A program made the position numbers and the translations under genes. From contig JAEUIQ010000001.1 of assembly GCA_016794985.1 (NCBI GenBank), positions 45,658-109,657 of the forward strand: a stretch of DNA of 64,000 nucleotides. The letters are read 5' to 3'. Below, in pieces: positions 49,753 through 60,888 of this stretch (its first letter is position 1; every line of letters begins with the position of its first letter). Below the pieces are notes generated by a model. That model was not told where the DNA came from, made no database searches, and saw nothing but the letters and a program-made list of their open reading frames with translations. The stretch comes from Planctomycetaceae bacterium. GTDB lineage: Bacteria; Planctomycetota; Planctomycetia; Pirellulales; Pirellulaceae.

Positions 49753-51381
49753 TTAACGACCCATCAATATCCAAAACGCCTGACACAATCCTTCCAACGG
49801 GTGTTGCATCAGGATGCCTGGCAGCGTTGGTTCCCAAATGATCGCCATCAGCACGCCGCCCACTGCGAGAGCGACAGCTACCTCGGCCGCCTGAAATACG
49901 CGACGGCCCGCGATCTTGGCCAGATTGTCGATGAAGTTCGGCTTCGGTTTACTCGTCCGAATCGTTCCCAAATGATCAATGCCCAAAAATCGCGCCAACT
50001 GGTTAGGCTTGAATAACGTTCGGGCCAACGACTCCGGAGTGTTTTGGAGGCTGAATGCTGTTCCAACCATTACCGCGATCAAACTGAGTCCCAAAACCCA
50101 TTGCTGAGTCGGGGTTGCGTCGAGCGGCAAACTCAATTGGGCCGGTTGAACTTGCAGTACTCGATAGGATGGCGCTTGATTCTGCAGACGACTGGAGAGA
50201 TCAATCACCGGTAGTTTTTGTCGTACCGCCGTCGCCAACATCGCCTGCAACTCTTGGATTTGGCCTGCTATGGTTTCCAGCTGTAAATCGCCGGCCGTCG
50301 CTTGTAATTCCGTCGTTGGAACCGCTGTGGACGCCGTTCGATTAATCGTCGCTGACGCCATCACAAACGGATTCGTTCGCACAAGCGAACGACCATTCGT
50401 CGCAGCTATCGATTCGCCTCCGCTCGTTTGCTCGCGTTCGGACAAGGTGCTGCTCAACTGCGCCAGCATTTGTTGTCGATCGCCGATTAATCGATCTATA
50501 TGTTGCACCAAGCCATCCGTGTGGTCGACTTCAAAATGGTTGATCACTTGCTGGCGCAACAACGTCAGCAGATGAGCATCGCTGTTGAGTATTTGTTGCT
50601 TGATGACTTCGACTTGATCCAACATCGTTTGATTGGATTCTGTTGTCGCGACCGCCGCGGCACTTTGCTCCGAGTCGGAGTGACCCGAGCCTGAGTGACC
50701 CTCGTTCGAATCAAGGCTCGCGATTTGTTGCTGCAAAGCGAGCAATGTCAATTGTTGGCGTTCGATCTGCTGTCGCACTTGTCCGACCACCGCCCGCATT
50801 TGATCTTCTTGTTGGGCGTTGTCACGCGCGATTTGGTCAATCCGTTCTTCCAGTTCCAACTGGATAGAATCCGTGCGAATATCTCGCGCTGCCCGGCTGG
50901 CGATTTCTTGTGAAATGGCATCCACGAATTTTTGGATACCTGGGCTAGAGTTGCCGGTCCAGATCACCTGGATCCAACGAATTGGCGAATCCGCTCGGTC
51001 GTCCCTCGTCAGTCCGACGGCGAGATGACGACGAACGTCAGCGATTTGGCTCTGGGCGACTCCACCCCCATTGAAGAGCGTTGCTTGCCGAATCTTGTCG
51101 GCCAATACTTCCTCGCTCAAGCACTCACGAATGATGTTTTGCAGTCGCGATTCTCGATCCGACAAAGAGCTGCTCAAGGCCGCGCCGGTCGTCCGAACCT
51201 CCTGCATCTGCAACGTTATTTCGGCATAAGTCCGGAATCGCTTGGCGTGCAGTGGCCAGTACAAAATCCCGCCCGCGAAGACCGCGAGGGCGATGATCAT
51301 AGCGACGTAAATTCTGCGCCGCACTCGCTCGGTGGCGCGACGGCGGTATTGACTCAATGGCGAGGGGGCGTCGTCTTCCAT
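49753..51381 (-). CDS. Wzz/GumC-like polysaccharide chain-length determinant protein
   Basis: A 542-residue protein with a TM segment near the N-terminus (IYVAMIIALAVFAGGILYWPL) and another near residue 430 (WVLGLSLIAVMVGTAFSL) and a last one (AAEVAVALAVGGVLMAIIW). Between them is a long periplasmic part rich in Gln with heptad patterns (EERIDQIARDNAQQEDQMRA, QIERQQLTLLALQQQIASLD) typical of the coiled coils of polysaccharide co-polymerases, followed by the expected short proline region (PSYRVLQVQPAQLSLPLDAT). It starts an operon with an ExeA-type ATPase and a BY-kinase-like protein. ATG 51381 has no strong ribosome site. Confidence 0.78.
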   Translation of the reverse strand: MEDDAPSPLSQYRRRATERVRRRIYVAMIIALAVFAGGILYWPLHAKRFRTYAEITLQMQEVRTTGAALSSSLSDRESRLQNIIRECLSEEVLADKIRQATLFNGGGVAQSQIADVRRHLAVGLTRDDRADSPIRWIQVIWTGNSSPGIQKFVDAISQEIASRAARDIRTDSIQLELEERIDQIARDNAQQEDQMRAVVGQVRQQIERQQLTLLALQQQIASLDSNEGHSGSGHSDSEQSAAAVATTESNQTMLDQVEVIKQQILNSDAHLLTLLRQQVINHFEVDHTDGLVQHIDRLIGDRQQMLAQLSSTLSEREQTSGGESIAATNGRSLVRTNPFVMASATINRTASTAVPTTELQATAGDLQLETIAGQIQELQAMLATAVRQKLPVIDLSSRLQNQAPSYRVLQVQPAQLSLPLDATPTQQWVLGLSLIAVMVGTAFSLQNTPESLARTLFKPNQLARFLGIDHLGTIRTSKPKPNFIDNLAKIAGRRVFQAAEVAVALAVGGVLMAIIWEPTLPGILMQHPLEGLCQAFWILMGR

Positions 51382-51803
51382 GGTTTCTGATGGCCGGCAG
51401 TTTTGTGGCGGAAGCGAATACTCGATGTTCAGGGACGCCGAGCGACCCTGCTCCAGTATCTGTCGTCAGGACCATTACAATCGCTTTAAATTAAAGCCCT
51501 CACTTTTGCGAATGCGCAATTTAGGTCGTTCAGAGAATCCTAGCCGGCTGGTTTATTCTTCAAGCTCGCGTTGAATGGCGTTGGGTTTGCTAGCGGTGTC
51601 GGTAATTTGAGGTGTCTAGATAAAATGTACTTGTCGTGAGTAAAGATATAAGGAAATGCATCTCATCGAGTCGATCGATTATTTTGTTCGTTATGCTAGG
51701 TCCTGAGATATCGTCTTTAACGACGAATCGGGCTGTCGCGTCAAAGGCTTACCGAACTGTTGGCCGCAATCAAACCTATCACGCCAAACTTTAAGGTGTT
51801 CCC
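51382..51803. other. Divergent intergenic region, probable long 5' leader of porin
   Basis: A 422-base, relatively A/T-rich gap between the Wzz-like gene and the second porin. Only the porin ribosome site (AAGG, 7 bases before ATG 51804) is clear. No RNA gene or hairpin with T-run was seen. Confidence 0.4.
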
Positions 51804-53066
51804 ATGTTACGCAAGACGCTTCCGATTTGCTTGGCCATTGCTGGTGGCGCAAGCGGTTCCTTGTGGTCTCAGGATCTCAAGTCACCACCAATCAATTCCA
51901 CCGGACCAGCCATCCACAGTTTGTCTGATAGTTCGGCAACGACGGTGCCAATCGTACGACCGGCGACTAGCCCGACTGGGAACACGATTTCCGCGACTCC
52001 CATCGTCAGCAAACCAGCACCGCAACCAATCATTCGCCAGGAAGAACCGGTCGCTTACGCTGATAGCTTCCTAACACCGATGGTCCGACCGGCGTTGGGG
52101 GAGAATCTCACCGTGGGGGGCTGGGTACAAACTGGGTACCATTCCCAAAGCACTGGTTTGTTTAACAATCGCCCTGACAAAGTCAACTTGCAACAACTCT
52201 GGGTCTATCTCCAGAAAGAAGCTGCTCGCAACCCTACTTGGGATTGGGGCTTCCGAGCCGACTTGATGTACGGCACCGACGCTGTCAAGACTCAAGCGTT
52301 CGGCAACCCAGCCGGCACTTGGGATTTCCAAAACGGTATGGATTACGGCGCTTATGGTTGGGCGATTCCTCAAGCTTATGGTGAACTAGCCAAAGAAAGC
52401 TTGAGCATCAAGTTTGGCCACTTCTTTACACTTGTTGGCTACGAGGTGGTTACTGCTCCAGATAACTTCTTTTACAGCCATGCCTACACCATGTTCAACA
52501 GTGAGCCGTTTACTCATACCGGTGCGATTGCCAGCTATGACGTGAATGACACCACCACCCTGCATGGTGGTTGGACGTTGGGATGGGATACTGGCTTCAA
52601 TCAGTTGAACGGTGGTAGCAACTACTTGGGTGGCTTCAGCCGCCAGTTGAACGACGATCTCAAGTTCACGTACATCGCGACCGCTGGTAACTTCGGCTGG
52701 CGCGGCAACGGTTACTCGCACTCGATGGTGTTTGACAAAGCCGTCACTGAGAATTTGAACTACGTCGTTCAGTCCGACTTGCTCTCGACGGATACCGCCG
52801 GCGGCAACAACAATGAAGTGGGTCTGAACCAATACCTGCTGTACACGTTGAGCGAGCGCTTGCGAGCCGGTACACGCGTCGAATGGTGGAAGAGCGACCG
52901 CACCGGTACCAGCTTGTCGACCTACTCGGTCACGGGTGGTTTCAACATTACTCCCGGCGATAACCTGATCATCCGACCAGAAGTTCGATACAACTGGGGT
53001 GCGGATTTGGTGGGTGCCGACATGGAAACCCCGATCTTTGGTGTGGACGCGATCATCACGTTCTAA
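51804..53066 (+). CDS. BBP2-type outer-membrane beta-barrel porin (paralogue 2)
   Basis: A 420-residue outer-membrane barrel. After a signal peptide (PICLAIAGGASGSLWSQ) and a low-complexity linker come the strands: GGWVQTGYHSQSTG, WGFRADLMYGTDAVKTQAFG, YGWAIPQAYGELAKESLSIK, VGYEVVTAPDNFFYSH, and the end IFGVDAIITF. The block order is the same as in the gene at 26862-28217, including the PQAYGE and NFF...F motifs, so the two are paralogues. ATG 51804 is well placed. A strong terminator follows at 53115. It interrupts an otherwise minus-strand region. Confidence 0.82.
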   Translation: MLRKTLPICLAIAGGASGSLWSQDLKSPPINSTGPAIHSLSDSSATTVPIVRPATSPTGNTISATPIVSKPAPQPIIRQEEPVAYADSFLTPMVRPALGENLTVGGWVQTGYHSQSTGLFNNRPDKVNLQQLWVYLQKEAARNPTWDWGFRADLMYGTDAVKTQAFGNPAGTWDFQNGMDYGAYGWAIPQAYGELAKESLSIKFGHFFTLVGYEVVTAPDNFFYSHAYTMFNSEPFTHTGAIASYDVNDTTTLHGGWTLGWDTGFNQLNGGSNYLGGFSRQLNDDLKFTYIATAGNFGWRGNGYSHSMVFDKAVTENLNYVVQSDLLSTDTAGGNNNEVGLNQYLLYTLSERLRAGTRVEWWKSDRTGTSLSTYSVTGGFNITPGDNLIIRPEVRYNWGADLVGADMETPIFGVDAIITF

Positions 53067-53114
53067 GTTGGAACAGTGCTCGGACCTTATCCTAGCTCGA
53101 CCAGTGTTAAGTAC

Positions 53115-53152
53115 GACGGTGTGAGGCAAAGGCTTCACACCGTCTTTTTTTT

Positions 53153-53154
<2 letters not shown>
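53115..53154 (+). terminator. Rho-independent terminator of second porin
   Basis: GACGGTGTGA (53115-53124) pairs perfectly with TCACACCGTC (53135-53144), with a 10-base loop, followed by ten T residues (53145-53154). It works on the plus strand only; its T-run overlaps the last base of the gyrB stop. Confidence 0.92.
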
Positions 53155-55651
<2,497 letters not shown>

Positions 55652-55699
55652 CTATTCTTCTCGGTTTGTTTTGGGTTGAATGGACCGACCGTCTCTATC

Positions 55700-56068
55700 T
55701 CAGTTCAAACTAAATCGGATGTTGGTGATGCGTTGTTCCGGGTGTTTGGATCTTATCGACTGCAATAATTGTTGCTTGCTGAACTCCAACTGTTGCAACA
55801 CTATTGGATCAGTTACTTTGACCTCTAATGTTCCTCGGCGGCAACCTTTCACTGAGCTGTCCCCTTGCCATTGCCTTGGAACGATACTGGACCACAACTC
55901 GACCAGAGCTCCATTGGCCTGCTTTTGATTGTAGCCTCGCTTGACCAACAGCTTATTCACTATCGATCTAGCCGTCTTGGGGTTGGCTCCGACTCGTCGG
56001 TATCGCTGCACGTGCTGTTCGACATCGCTCCACGCTTCGTTGCTTTCCGGTTCATCAAAGTTTCGCAT
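55700..56068 (-). CDS. DUF721 (DciA-like) protein
   Basis: 122 residues. DUF721 is the domain of DciA, the ancestral loader/operator of the replicative helicase DnaB in bacteria without DnaC/DnaI. The typical K-homology-like part is seen: LVELWSSIVPRQWQGDSSVK, RRGTLEVKVTDPIVLQQLEF, and the end KQQLLQSIRSKHPEQRITNIRF. AGGAGG lies 7 bases before ATG 56068. Its position between dnaN and gyrB, where recF is often found, supports a replication role. The protein is short, but complete for the family. Confidence 0.8.
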   Translation of the reverse strand: MRNFDEPESNEAWSDVEQHVQRYRRVGANPKTARSIVNKLLVKRGYNQKQANGALVELWSSIVPRQWQGDSSVKGCRRGTLEVKVTDPIVLQQLEFSKQQLLQSIRSKHPEQRITNIRFSLN

Positions 56069-56134
56069 GACTCTCCCTCCTGAAAAATCAGCTGGGTTGG
56101 CTGTTCCGTACTGGGAAATTCTCGCCTCGACTTT

Positions 56135-57253
56135 TTAGTGGTTCTTCCTGGTCAACGGCATCAGTACATACCCAAAACTGTCTGACGTTTTGAGGTACGC
56201 CGCCGTCTGAGGCCCCTCGATGTCCATGTCAACCAAGAGCTCCGGTGGCAATGTCCTCAACATCTCGGTTAAGTACCTTAAGTCCAACGCCGTCTCGACG
56301 ACCGGCCCATCGTAGTTGATCGGTACTTCGATTCGAGCATGGCCTACCTCTGCTGCCTGGCTATTGACCACCAACACGCCGTTGCTGAATTTCATGTCTA
56401 CCCCACGCGTATCATCGTCCGCGACGATGGCTGCCTGCCGCAACGCCGCGTGAAGAGTTCCCGCCATCATCGCCAATTTCAACGATTCCCTCTGCTTGGG
56501 TATCGCGTCCTTCCAACGAGGATAACGGCCTTCGACCAAACGCGAGTGAATAACCCCATTCGACGATTTGACTCGCAACTGGTTGCTGTCACCGCCGACC
56601 ATCAGTGGTGAATCATCTTCCGGCAACATTCTTTCTATCAATTGCATCGTTTTGGTCGGCACAATCGTCGTTTGTTGCGTGTTGATTTCACCTACCACCT
56701 TGACCGAGCCATCCATTTTGGCCAATCGCCGTCCATCGGTCGCCACCGCGGTTAGCAAGTGCTCATTTTGAAGTTCTAGCAGGACTCCGCTCAAAGCATA
56801 TCTCGTGCTTTCCGCGTCTGCCGCAAATGCCGTTCGTCGGATCATCTCTTTGAAGATCCGACTCGATATCTCCAAATAGTTTTTGTCGTCAAACAACTCT
56901 ATACTCGGGAACTCATCCGGGCTCTTGAGTGGTAGCTCAAATCTGCTGCTCGCGCCGGTTATTACGGCTATATTGTTAACGACTTCTATCAGGATCGAGT
57001 CGTCCACCACCTCCTTAAGAACGGCGGCGAACCTTTGAACCGGGACTACGATTGCGCCGGGTTTATGAATGGTCACCGCATCCGTCCGCAAACGTATCGA
57101 TAACTCCATGTCGGTCGCACTAATAATGGCCTCTTTGCCAATGGCTTCGATCAGCACGTTTTGAATTATGTTTTTGGGACTGCGTTGTGGAGCTACGACG
57201 GCAGCTAAATGAAACAAGTGCGAGAACGACTCGCGTTGAATGCTCATCTTCAT
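56135..57253 (-). CDS. dnaN: DNA polymerase III beta subunit (sliding clamp)
   Basis: Sliding clamp that tethers the polymerase to DNA. Three-domain DnaN architecture at 372 residues: VAPQRSPKNIIQNVLIEAIG, SATDMELSIRLRTDAV, VPVQRFAAVLKEVVDDSI, VATDGRRLAKMDGSV, IVPTKTMQLIERML, GRYPRWKDAIPKQ and the C-terminal YVLMPLTRK (the usual YVIMPMRL-like end). ATG 57253 is used; ATG 57247 is the alternative (MSIQRESF). It is separated from dnaA by an A/T-rich 293 bases and lies upstream of the DUF721 gene. Confidence 0.97.
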   Translation of the reverse strand: MKMSIQRESFSHLFHLAAVVAPQRSPKNIIQNVLIEAIGKEAIISATDMELSIRLRTDAVTIHKPGAIVVPVQRFAAVLKEVVDDSILIEVVNNIAVITGASSRFELPLKSPDEFPSIELFDDKNYLEISSRIFKEMIRRTAFAADAESTRYALSGVLLELQNEHLLTAVATDGRRLAKMDGSVKVVGEINTQQTTIVPTKTMQLIERMLPEDDSPLMVGGDSNQLRVKSSNGVIHSRLVEGRYPRWKDAIPKQRESLKLAMMAGTLHAALRQAAIVADDDTRGVDMKFSNGVLVVNSQAAEVGHARIEVPINYDGPVVETALDLRYLTEMLRTLPPELLVDMDIEGPQTAAYLKTSDSFGYVLMPLTRKNH

Positions 57254-57546
57254 GGCGAAGCTTTATCCTTTTAAAATCTAATTCAAATCAGTAGTAGTGA
57301 TGGGACGACCGTTTCTGTTAACAACCCAAGAAAAAGCGACCCAACCACAGAAAAAGTACGGTAAAACACCCGAATAGCAACAGGGAAAACCTGTTAATAA
57401 CCAGGCGATGGAATATAGAAAATAGTAGAAAACTAGTCCCGTTGTTGCCAAACTAACCGCGAGAAAAAGCCACTTGCGATGTAGCGACAAAAACAACGAC
57501 ACAGTATCAACAGGTATTCCACAGTCCAACATAAGGCAACCCCAGC
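57254..57546. other. Candidate replication origin (dnaN-dnaA intergenic, A/T-rich)
   Basis: The gap between dnaA and dnaN is visibly richer in A and T than its neighbours, with long A-runs on the plus strand. A 12-mer, CTGTTAAYAACC, occurs twice (57315-57326 and 57391-57402), and GGTATTCCACAG at 57513-57524 resembles a DnaA box with two mismatches. No perfect TTATCCACA is present. The location is the classical one for oriC, but the sequence evidence is weak. Confidence 0.4.
57278..57532 (-). CDS. Possible 84-residue membrane protein (doubtful)
   Basis: An ATG-initiated frame fills most of the dnaA-dnaN gap, and gives two hydrophobic stretches (KWLFLAVSLATTGLVFYYFL and GVLPYFFCGWVAFSWVV). Its hydrophobic character may simply reflect the T-rich minus strand of an origin region, and no ribosome site is evident. 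I do not recognise a family. It competes with the origin interpretation of the same stretch. Confidence 0.25.
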   Translation of the reverse strand: MLDCGIPVDTVSLFLSLHRKWLFLAVSLATTGLVFYYFLYSIAWLLTGFPCCYSGVLPYFFCGWVAFSWVVNRNGRPITTTDLN

Positions 57547-58710
57547 TTACTGCAGCGCCAAGCGGTACAACAACTGCTGCAAGGCGTTCTGGAGAAACGC
57601 GTCGGTAGGCAAACTAGCTTCGATCTTTTTGCAACTGCTGAGAACGGTCGAGTGATCGCGATTGCCGAACAGTTCGCCAATCCGCTGATAACTAATCTTG
57701 AGATGTTGTCGACAAATCCACATCGCTAAAGCTCGAGCTCGACTACAGTTCATCGCACGAGAAGCGCCACGCAGGTCCTTGACAGACAATTGGAAAAACT
57801 TAGCAGTCAAACGGAGAACGGCTTCCGGCGTAACAGGGGTGAGGCGGGAACAACCCAGCAACAACTTGATACTCTCCGGGGCCAAAGCGCCGACAAAAGG
57901 AACACGACCGCATTCCAACAACCAACGACTGGCCACTTGCTGCAAGGTGGGGACGGATCGCAATCCAGACTTCCACAACCACAAAATTTGCTCTTCGGAA
58001 ATTGGAATATCGAGACGAGCAAAAGCCAACCGCACGAGCGCCGACATCGCTTCTTGACCAGGCGTCGCCAAGGGGCACGTGAGCCCCTGAGCCAAGCGCG
58101 ACGCAAGCCGGTCCAACAAGCGGCAATGCCCGATCGCTTCCACAGTGACAAAAACGGTCGGCAGCCCAACTTGATTGCGTTGATCGATGATTTCACATAG
58201 CAACAACTGAACCGTCGGGAAGTCAGCCAAGCGCGCGATCGGGTCGATAACCAAAACAGCCGCGTTTTCGTGGCGAGAGACCCAATCCTCAACGGCGTTC
58301 ACATCTCCGGCAGCGAGAAACCCGCGAACCAAATCGTCAGCCGAAGTAGAAATAACGTCGCCAGAAAACAAGGTTTGAAGTTGGGCCGAAACACAATCGG
58401 CCACCAGCGATTTACCAACGCCACTTGGACCAGACAGAACTAAAGGCCAGAGCGAGCGGCAACGATCGACCAAGACTTGCTTGGAACAACATCGGTCGGT
58501 GATGCGATCCCAAACCCAGCGAACAAGATGGTTCGCAGCATCGCCAACAAACTGGTCGCCACCCACCAGGGCTGAAGACCGGTCTTGGCCCGTCGGACCG
58601 TTCGGCAGCGGTCGAGCGATGCTAAACAACGTACCGTTCGACACCGAAACGGACATCGGAGAGCCCGCTGGAGACGTCGTCGATTCGGTTACTAAAGTAA
58701 AGGGGGTCAT
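57547..58710 (-). CDS. dnaA: DnaA-like replication initiator, aberrant ATPase and no domain I
   Basis: The C-terminal domain IV is canonical: ILRLTAKFFQLSVKDLRG, SRARALAMWICRQHLKISYQ, and the DnaA-box signature FGNRDHSTVLSSCKKIE. In domain III the P-loop SGPSGVGKS is intact, but Walker B reads VLVIDPIARLAD, where DnaA has two acidic residues (IDDI), so the catalytic acid is a proline. A sensor-2 Arg is not evident in RSVPTLQQVASRWLLECG, though the Arg-finger-like SRLAQGL is kept. The domain I/II region is only about 45 residues. ATG 58710 is used; a GTG at 58773 is upstream. Location next to dnaN argues it is the main initiator. Confidence 0.85.
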   Translation of the reverse strand: MTPFTLVTESTTSPAGSPMSVSVSNGTLFSIARPLPNGPTGQDRSSALVGGDQFVGDAANHLVRWVWDRITDRCCSKQVLVDRCRSLWPLVLSGPSGVGKSLVADCVSAQLQTLFSGDVISTSADDLVRGFLAAGDVNAVEDWVSRHENAAVLVIDPIARLADFPTVQLLLCEIIDQRNQVGLPTVFVTVEAIGHCRLLDRLASRLAQGLTCPLATPGQEAMSALVRLAFARLDIPISEEQILWLWKSGLRSVPTLQQVASRWLLECGRVPFVGALAPESIKLLLGCSRLTPVTPEAVLRLTAKFFQLSVKDLRGASRAMNCSRARALAMWICRQHLKISYQRIGELFGNRDHSTVLSSCKKIEASLPTDAFLQNALQQLLYRLALQ

Positions 58711-58865
58711 CCCGCCGCTCGTCAAAGGTGCGAAGCCAAAGTCGGTCCGGTAAGATCGCCGGAAAAACCACACCGGATTCTACCAATTTTGCTGTTCACT
58801 GGGGAGCGGTCGCCAGGAGAAAACCGCCTCCCGCGAGGGCCTCAACGACCAGCGGGAAACCGGGT

Positions 58866-59984
58866 CTAGGACGAGCAAATCGCCGTCAAAATATCGATTG
58901 CTTGATCAACTTCGGCCAAAGTTGTGTCTCGAGCGATACTTAGTCGCAAGCTACTATCCAGGACATTGGCCGGAAGGCCCATAGCTAGCAAAACGGGCGA
59001 ACGTTCGCTGGAACCGCTGGAACAGGCAGAGCCCGTAGAAAGACACAGGTCGTGGCGATCAGCAGCCAACAACAAAGCCTGGCGATCACGCCCTAAGAAG
59101 GCGACGTTGGACGTGTGAGGCAGTCGTAGCGCCGCAGAACCATTGACCACGATCGGCAAGCGCTGCGCGAGCGACAGTTCGAGATGATCCCGTAAAGATT
59201 GCAGACTGTCAGCGATGCCTGGCTCGAACAACCGAACGGCGGCGGCAAATCCCAAAACCAAAGGCAAAGCCACCGTTCCTGGGCGAAGACCGTCCTCCTG
59301 AAACCCACCGAAAAACAAAGGTCGCGGTGTCACACCATGTTTCAAGCACAAAGCGCCAATCCCAACTGGGCCGTGAAACTTGTGACAACTTAATGACAGA
59401 CAGTCCACATCCCAGGTAGAAAACAAGGTCGGCAATTTGTTGACCCACTGCACAGCGTCGCAGTGCACTAAAGCGCCCGCATCGTGAGCCAAACGCGCTA
59501 CATCCGACACCGGTTGTATGACCCCAGTCTCATTGTTCGCAGCCATCACCGCGACCAGACACGTCGGGCGCTCGCGCAATAGTTCGCCCAAACGGTCCAG
59601 ACACACGACCCCGTCATGATCGACAGGAATCTGCCGAACATCAATGTTCATCGAGGAGAGGTGTCGAGCTGTCGCGAAGATACTTGGATGCTCGATGGCA
59701 GAAATTAGAACCTGTTGATTTGGTTGGACCAGGCCAGTTAGGGCGAGGTTGTTGGCTTCGGTTCCGCCACTGGTAAAGATCAATCGGTCCGGCCGCATAC
59801 CGGCCGTCCGCGCTCCCAAATGGCGCAAGATAGCCTCGCGAGCGTCTTCCAAGGCCCGCCGTGCCCGTTGGCCACCGCGATGCTGGCTGGCAGGGTTGAC
59901 CAAACCGTTCGACCAAGCTTCGGACATCGCGGTCCAGACTTCAGGGGCCAAACGCGTCGTGGAGTTGTTGTCGAGATAAATCAC
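58866..59984 (-). CDS. Cysteine desulfurase (IscS/NifS family)
   Basis: PLP enzyme releasing sulfur from cysteine for Fe-S clusters or tRNA thiolation. Motifs: MIYLDNNSTTRLAPEV, FTSGGTEANNLAL, AIEHPSIFATARHL, VMAANNETGVIQPV, LVHCDAVQWV, the PLP lysine in LSLSCHKFHGPVGIGAL, and the catalytic Cys in LCLSTGSACSSGSSERS. It is 372 residues. The GTG start overlaps the stop of the next-upstream gene by 4 bases (GTGA at 59981-59984). No iscU or mnmA is nearby, so its role (Fe-S or tRNA) is open. Confidence 0.9.
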   Translation of the reverse strand: MIYLDNNSTTRLAPEVWTAMSEAWSNGLVNPASQHRGGQRARRALEDAREAILRHLGARTAGMRPDRLIFTSGGTEANNLALTGLVQPNQQVLISAIEHPSIFATARHLSSMNIDVRQIPVDHDGVVCLDRLGELLRERPTCLVAVMAANNETGVIQPVSDVARLAHDAGALVHCDAVQWVNKLPTLFSTWDVDCLSLSCHKFHGPVGIGALCLKHGVTPRPLFFGGFQEDGLRPGTVALPLVLGFAAAVRLFEPGIADSLQSLRDHLELSLAQRLPIVVNGSAALRLPHTSNVAFLGRDRQALLLAADRHDLCLSTGSACSSGSSERSPVLLAMGLPANVLDSSLRLSIARDTTLAEVDQAIDILTAICSS

Positions 59985-60640
59985 GGCGCCGACTCATCCG
60001 CAGTGGTCTGAGCGAAGTCGAGTAATGCCTGGTCCAAGCGTTGGACTTCGGCGTCGGCCCCGGAAGTCGCGGCAGCGTCGGCCCGTAGCTCCAACAACTG
60101 CCGTCGAACGATCTCATAAAGTCGAGACTCAAACTCTTCGGGAGGGAGATCAGAAGCCGATTCCGCAAATGCAAACAACTCAGGGATCACCAAATAAAAT
60201 CTCTCGACCGCGACGCGACAAACCAGCGGCCAAAAAAGCTTCGCCAATTCAACGTTGGCAGTCGACCATTCCACCCAATAGTATTCGCCCGAAGCAGAGC
60301 GACGCTCCAGCGGTTCGGCCAAAAAGCGAGCCTCCAAGTCGCGATTCCACGGACTCGACGAATTGTCGCTGACCAAATCCCAGCGATCCGCCGTCAGTGT
60401 CGGGGCTGTCCCAGTCAAACCAAGAGCAACCGAAAACGCGTCATCGATCGTTTCCCGCTTCGCAAGACCCTTGGAAACGCCCCAGGGTTGCCAATAGCTG
60501 AATCTGCGTATTTGGAGGGTGTGAGGTGATATCTCCGTCCCAGCAATCATTCCGTAGCTCGACCAAACAACAAAGCCGACCAAACCCAGAATCCCGGTGG
60601 CACAAAAGACCAAGGCAATCAACAATAAACGCGACAACAC
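59981..60640 (-). CDS. Single-pass membrane protein of unknown function
   Basis: 219 residues with one N-terminal TM (LLLIALVFCATGILGLVGFVVW), then a periplasmic or cytosolic domain with no motif I recognise: RFSYWQPWGVSKGLAKRETI, DRWDLVSDNSSSPWNRDLEA and a Glu/Ala-rich helical end (FESRLYEIVRRQLLELRADA). The GTG start at 60640 has GGGGA 9 bases upstream. It is coupled by a 4-base overlap to the cysteine desulfurase gene, and is divergent from scpB. Co-expression suggests but does not prove a link. Confidence 0.6.
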   Translation of the reverse strand: MLSRLLLIALVFCATGILGLVGFVVWSSYGMIAGTEISPHTLQIRRFSYWQPWGVSKGLAKRETIDDAFSVALGLTGTAPTLTADRWDLVSDNSSSPWNRDLEARFLAEPLERRSASGEYYWVEWSTANVELAKLFWPLVCRVAVERFYLVIPELFAFAESASDLPPEEFESRLYEIVRRQLLELRADAAATSGADAEVQRLDQALLDFAQTTADESAP

Positions 60641-60888
60641 GAGTCTGGTCCCCGAACCAAAAAGCTGCGAAATTGCAGTAGCCGAATTCTACCAAGTCCG
60701 TCAGACTCCGAATATTGTCGTTCAGCAACCAAGGTCCGACAAGACAAGCAGCCAAACAAGAACCACGGTTCAACATCCCTTCAGCACAGGAATCGGCCAT
60801 CGTGTGGAGCCTACGCCAATGCGAACAACCATGGATCAGGAAACAATCCTTGAGTCTCTGGCGGCCAACGACCAAAGAGCGCGGCGGG

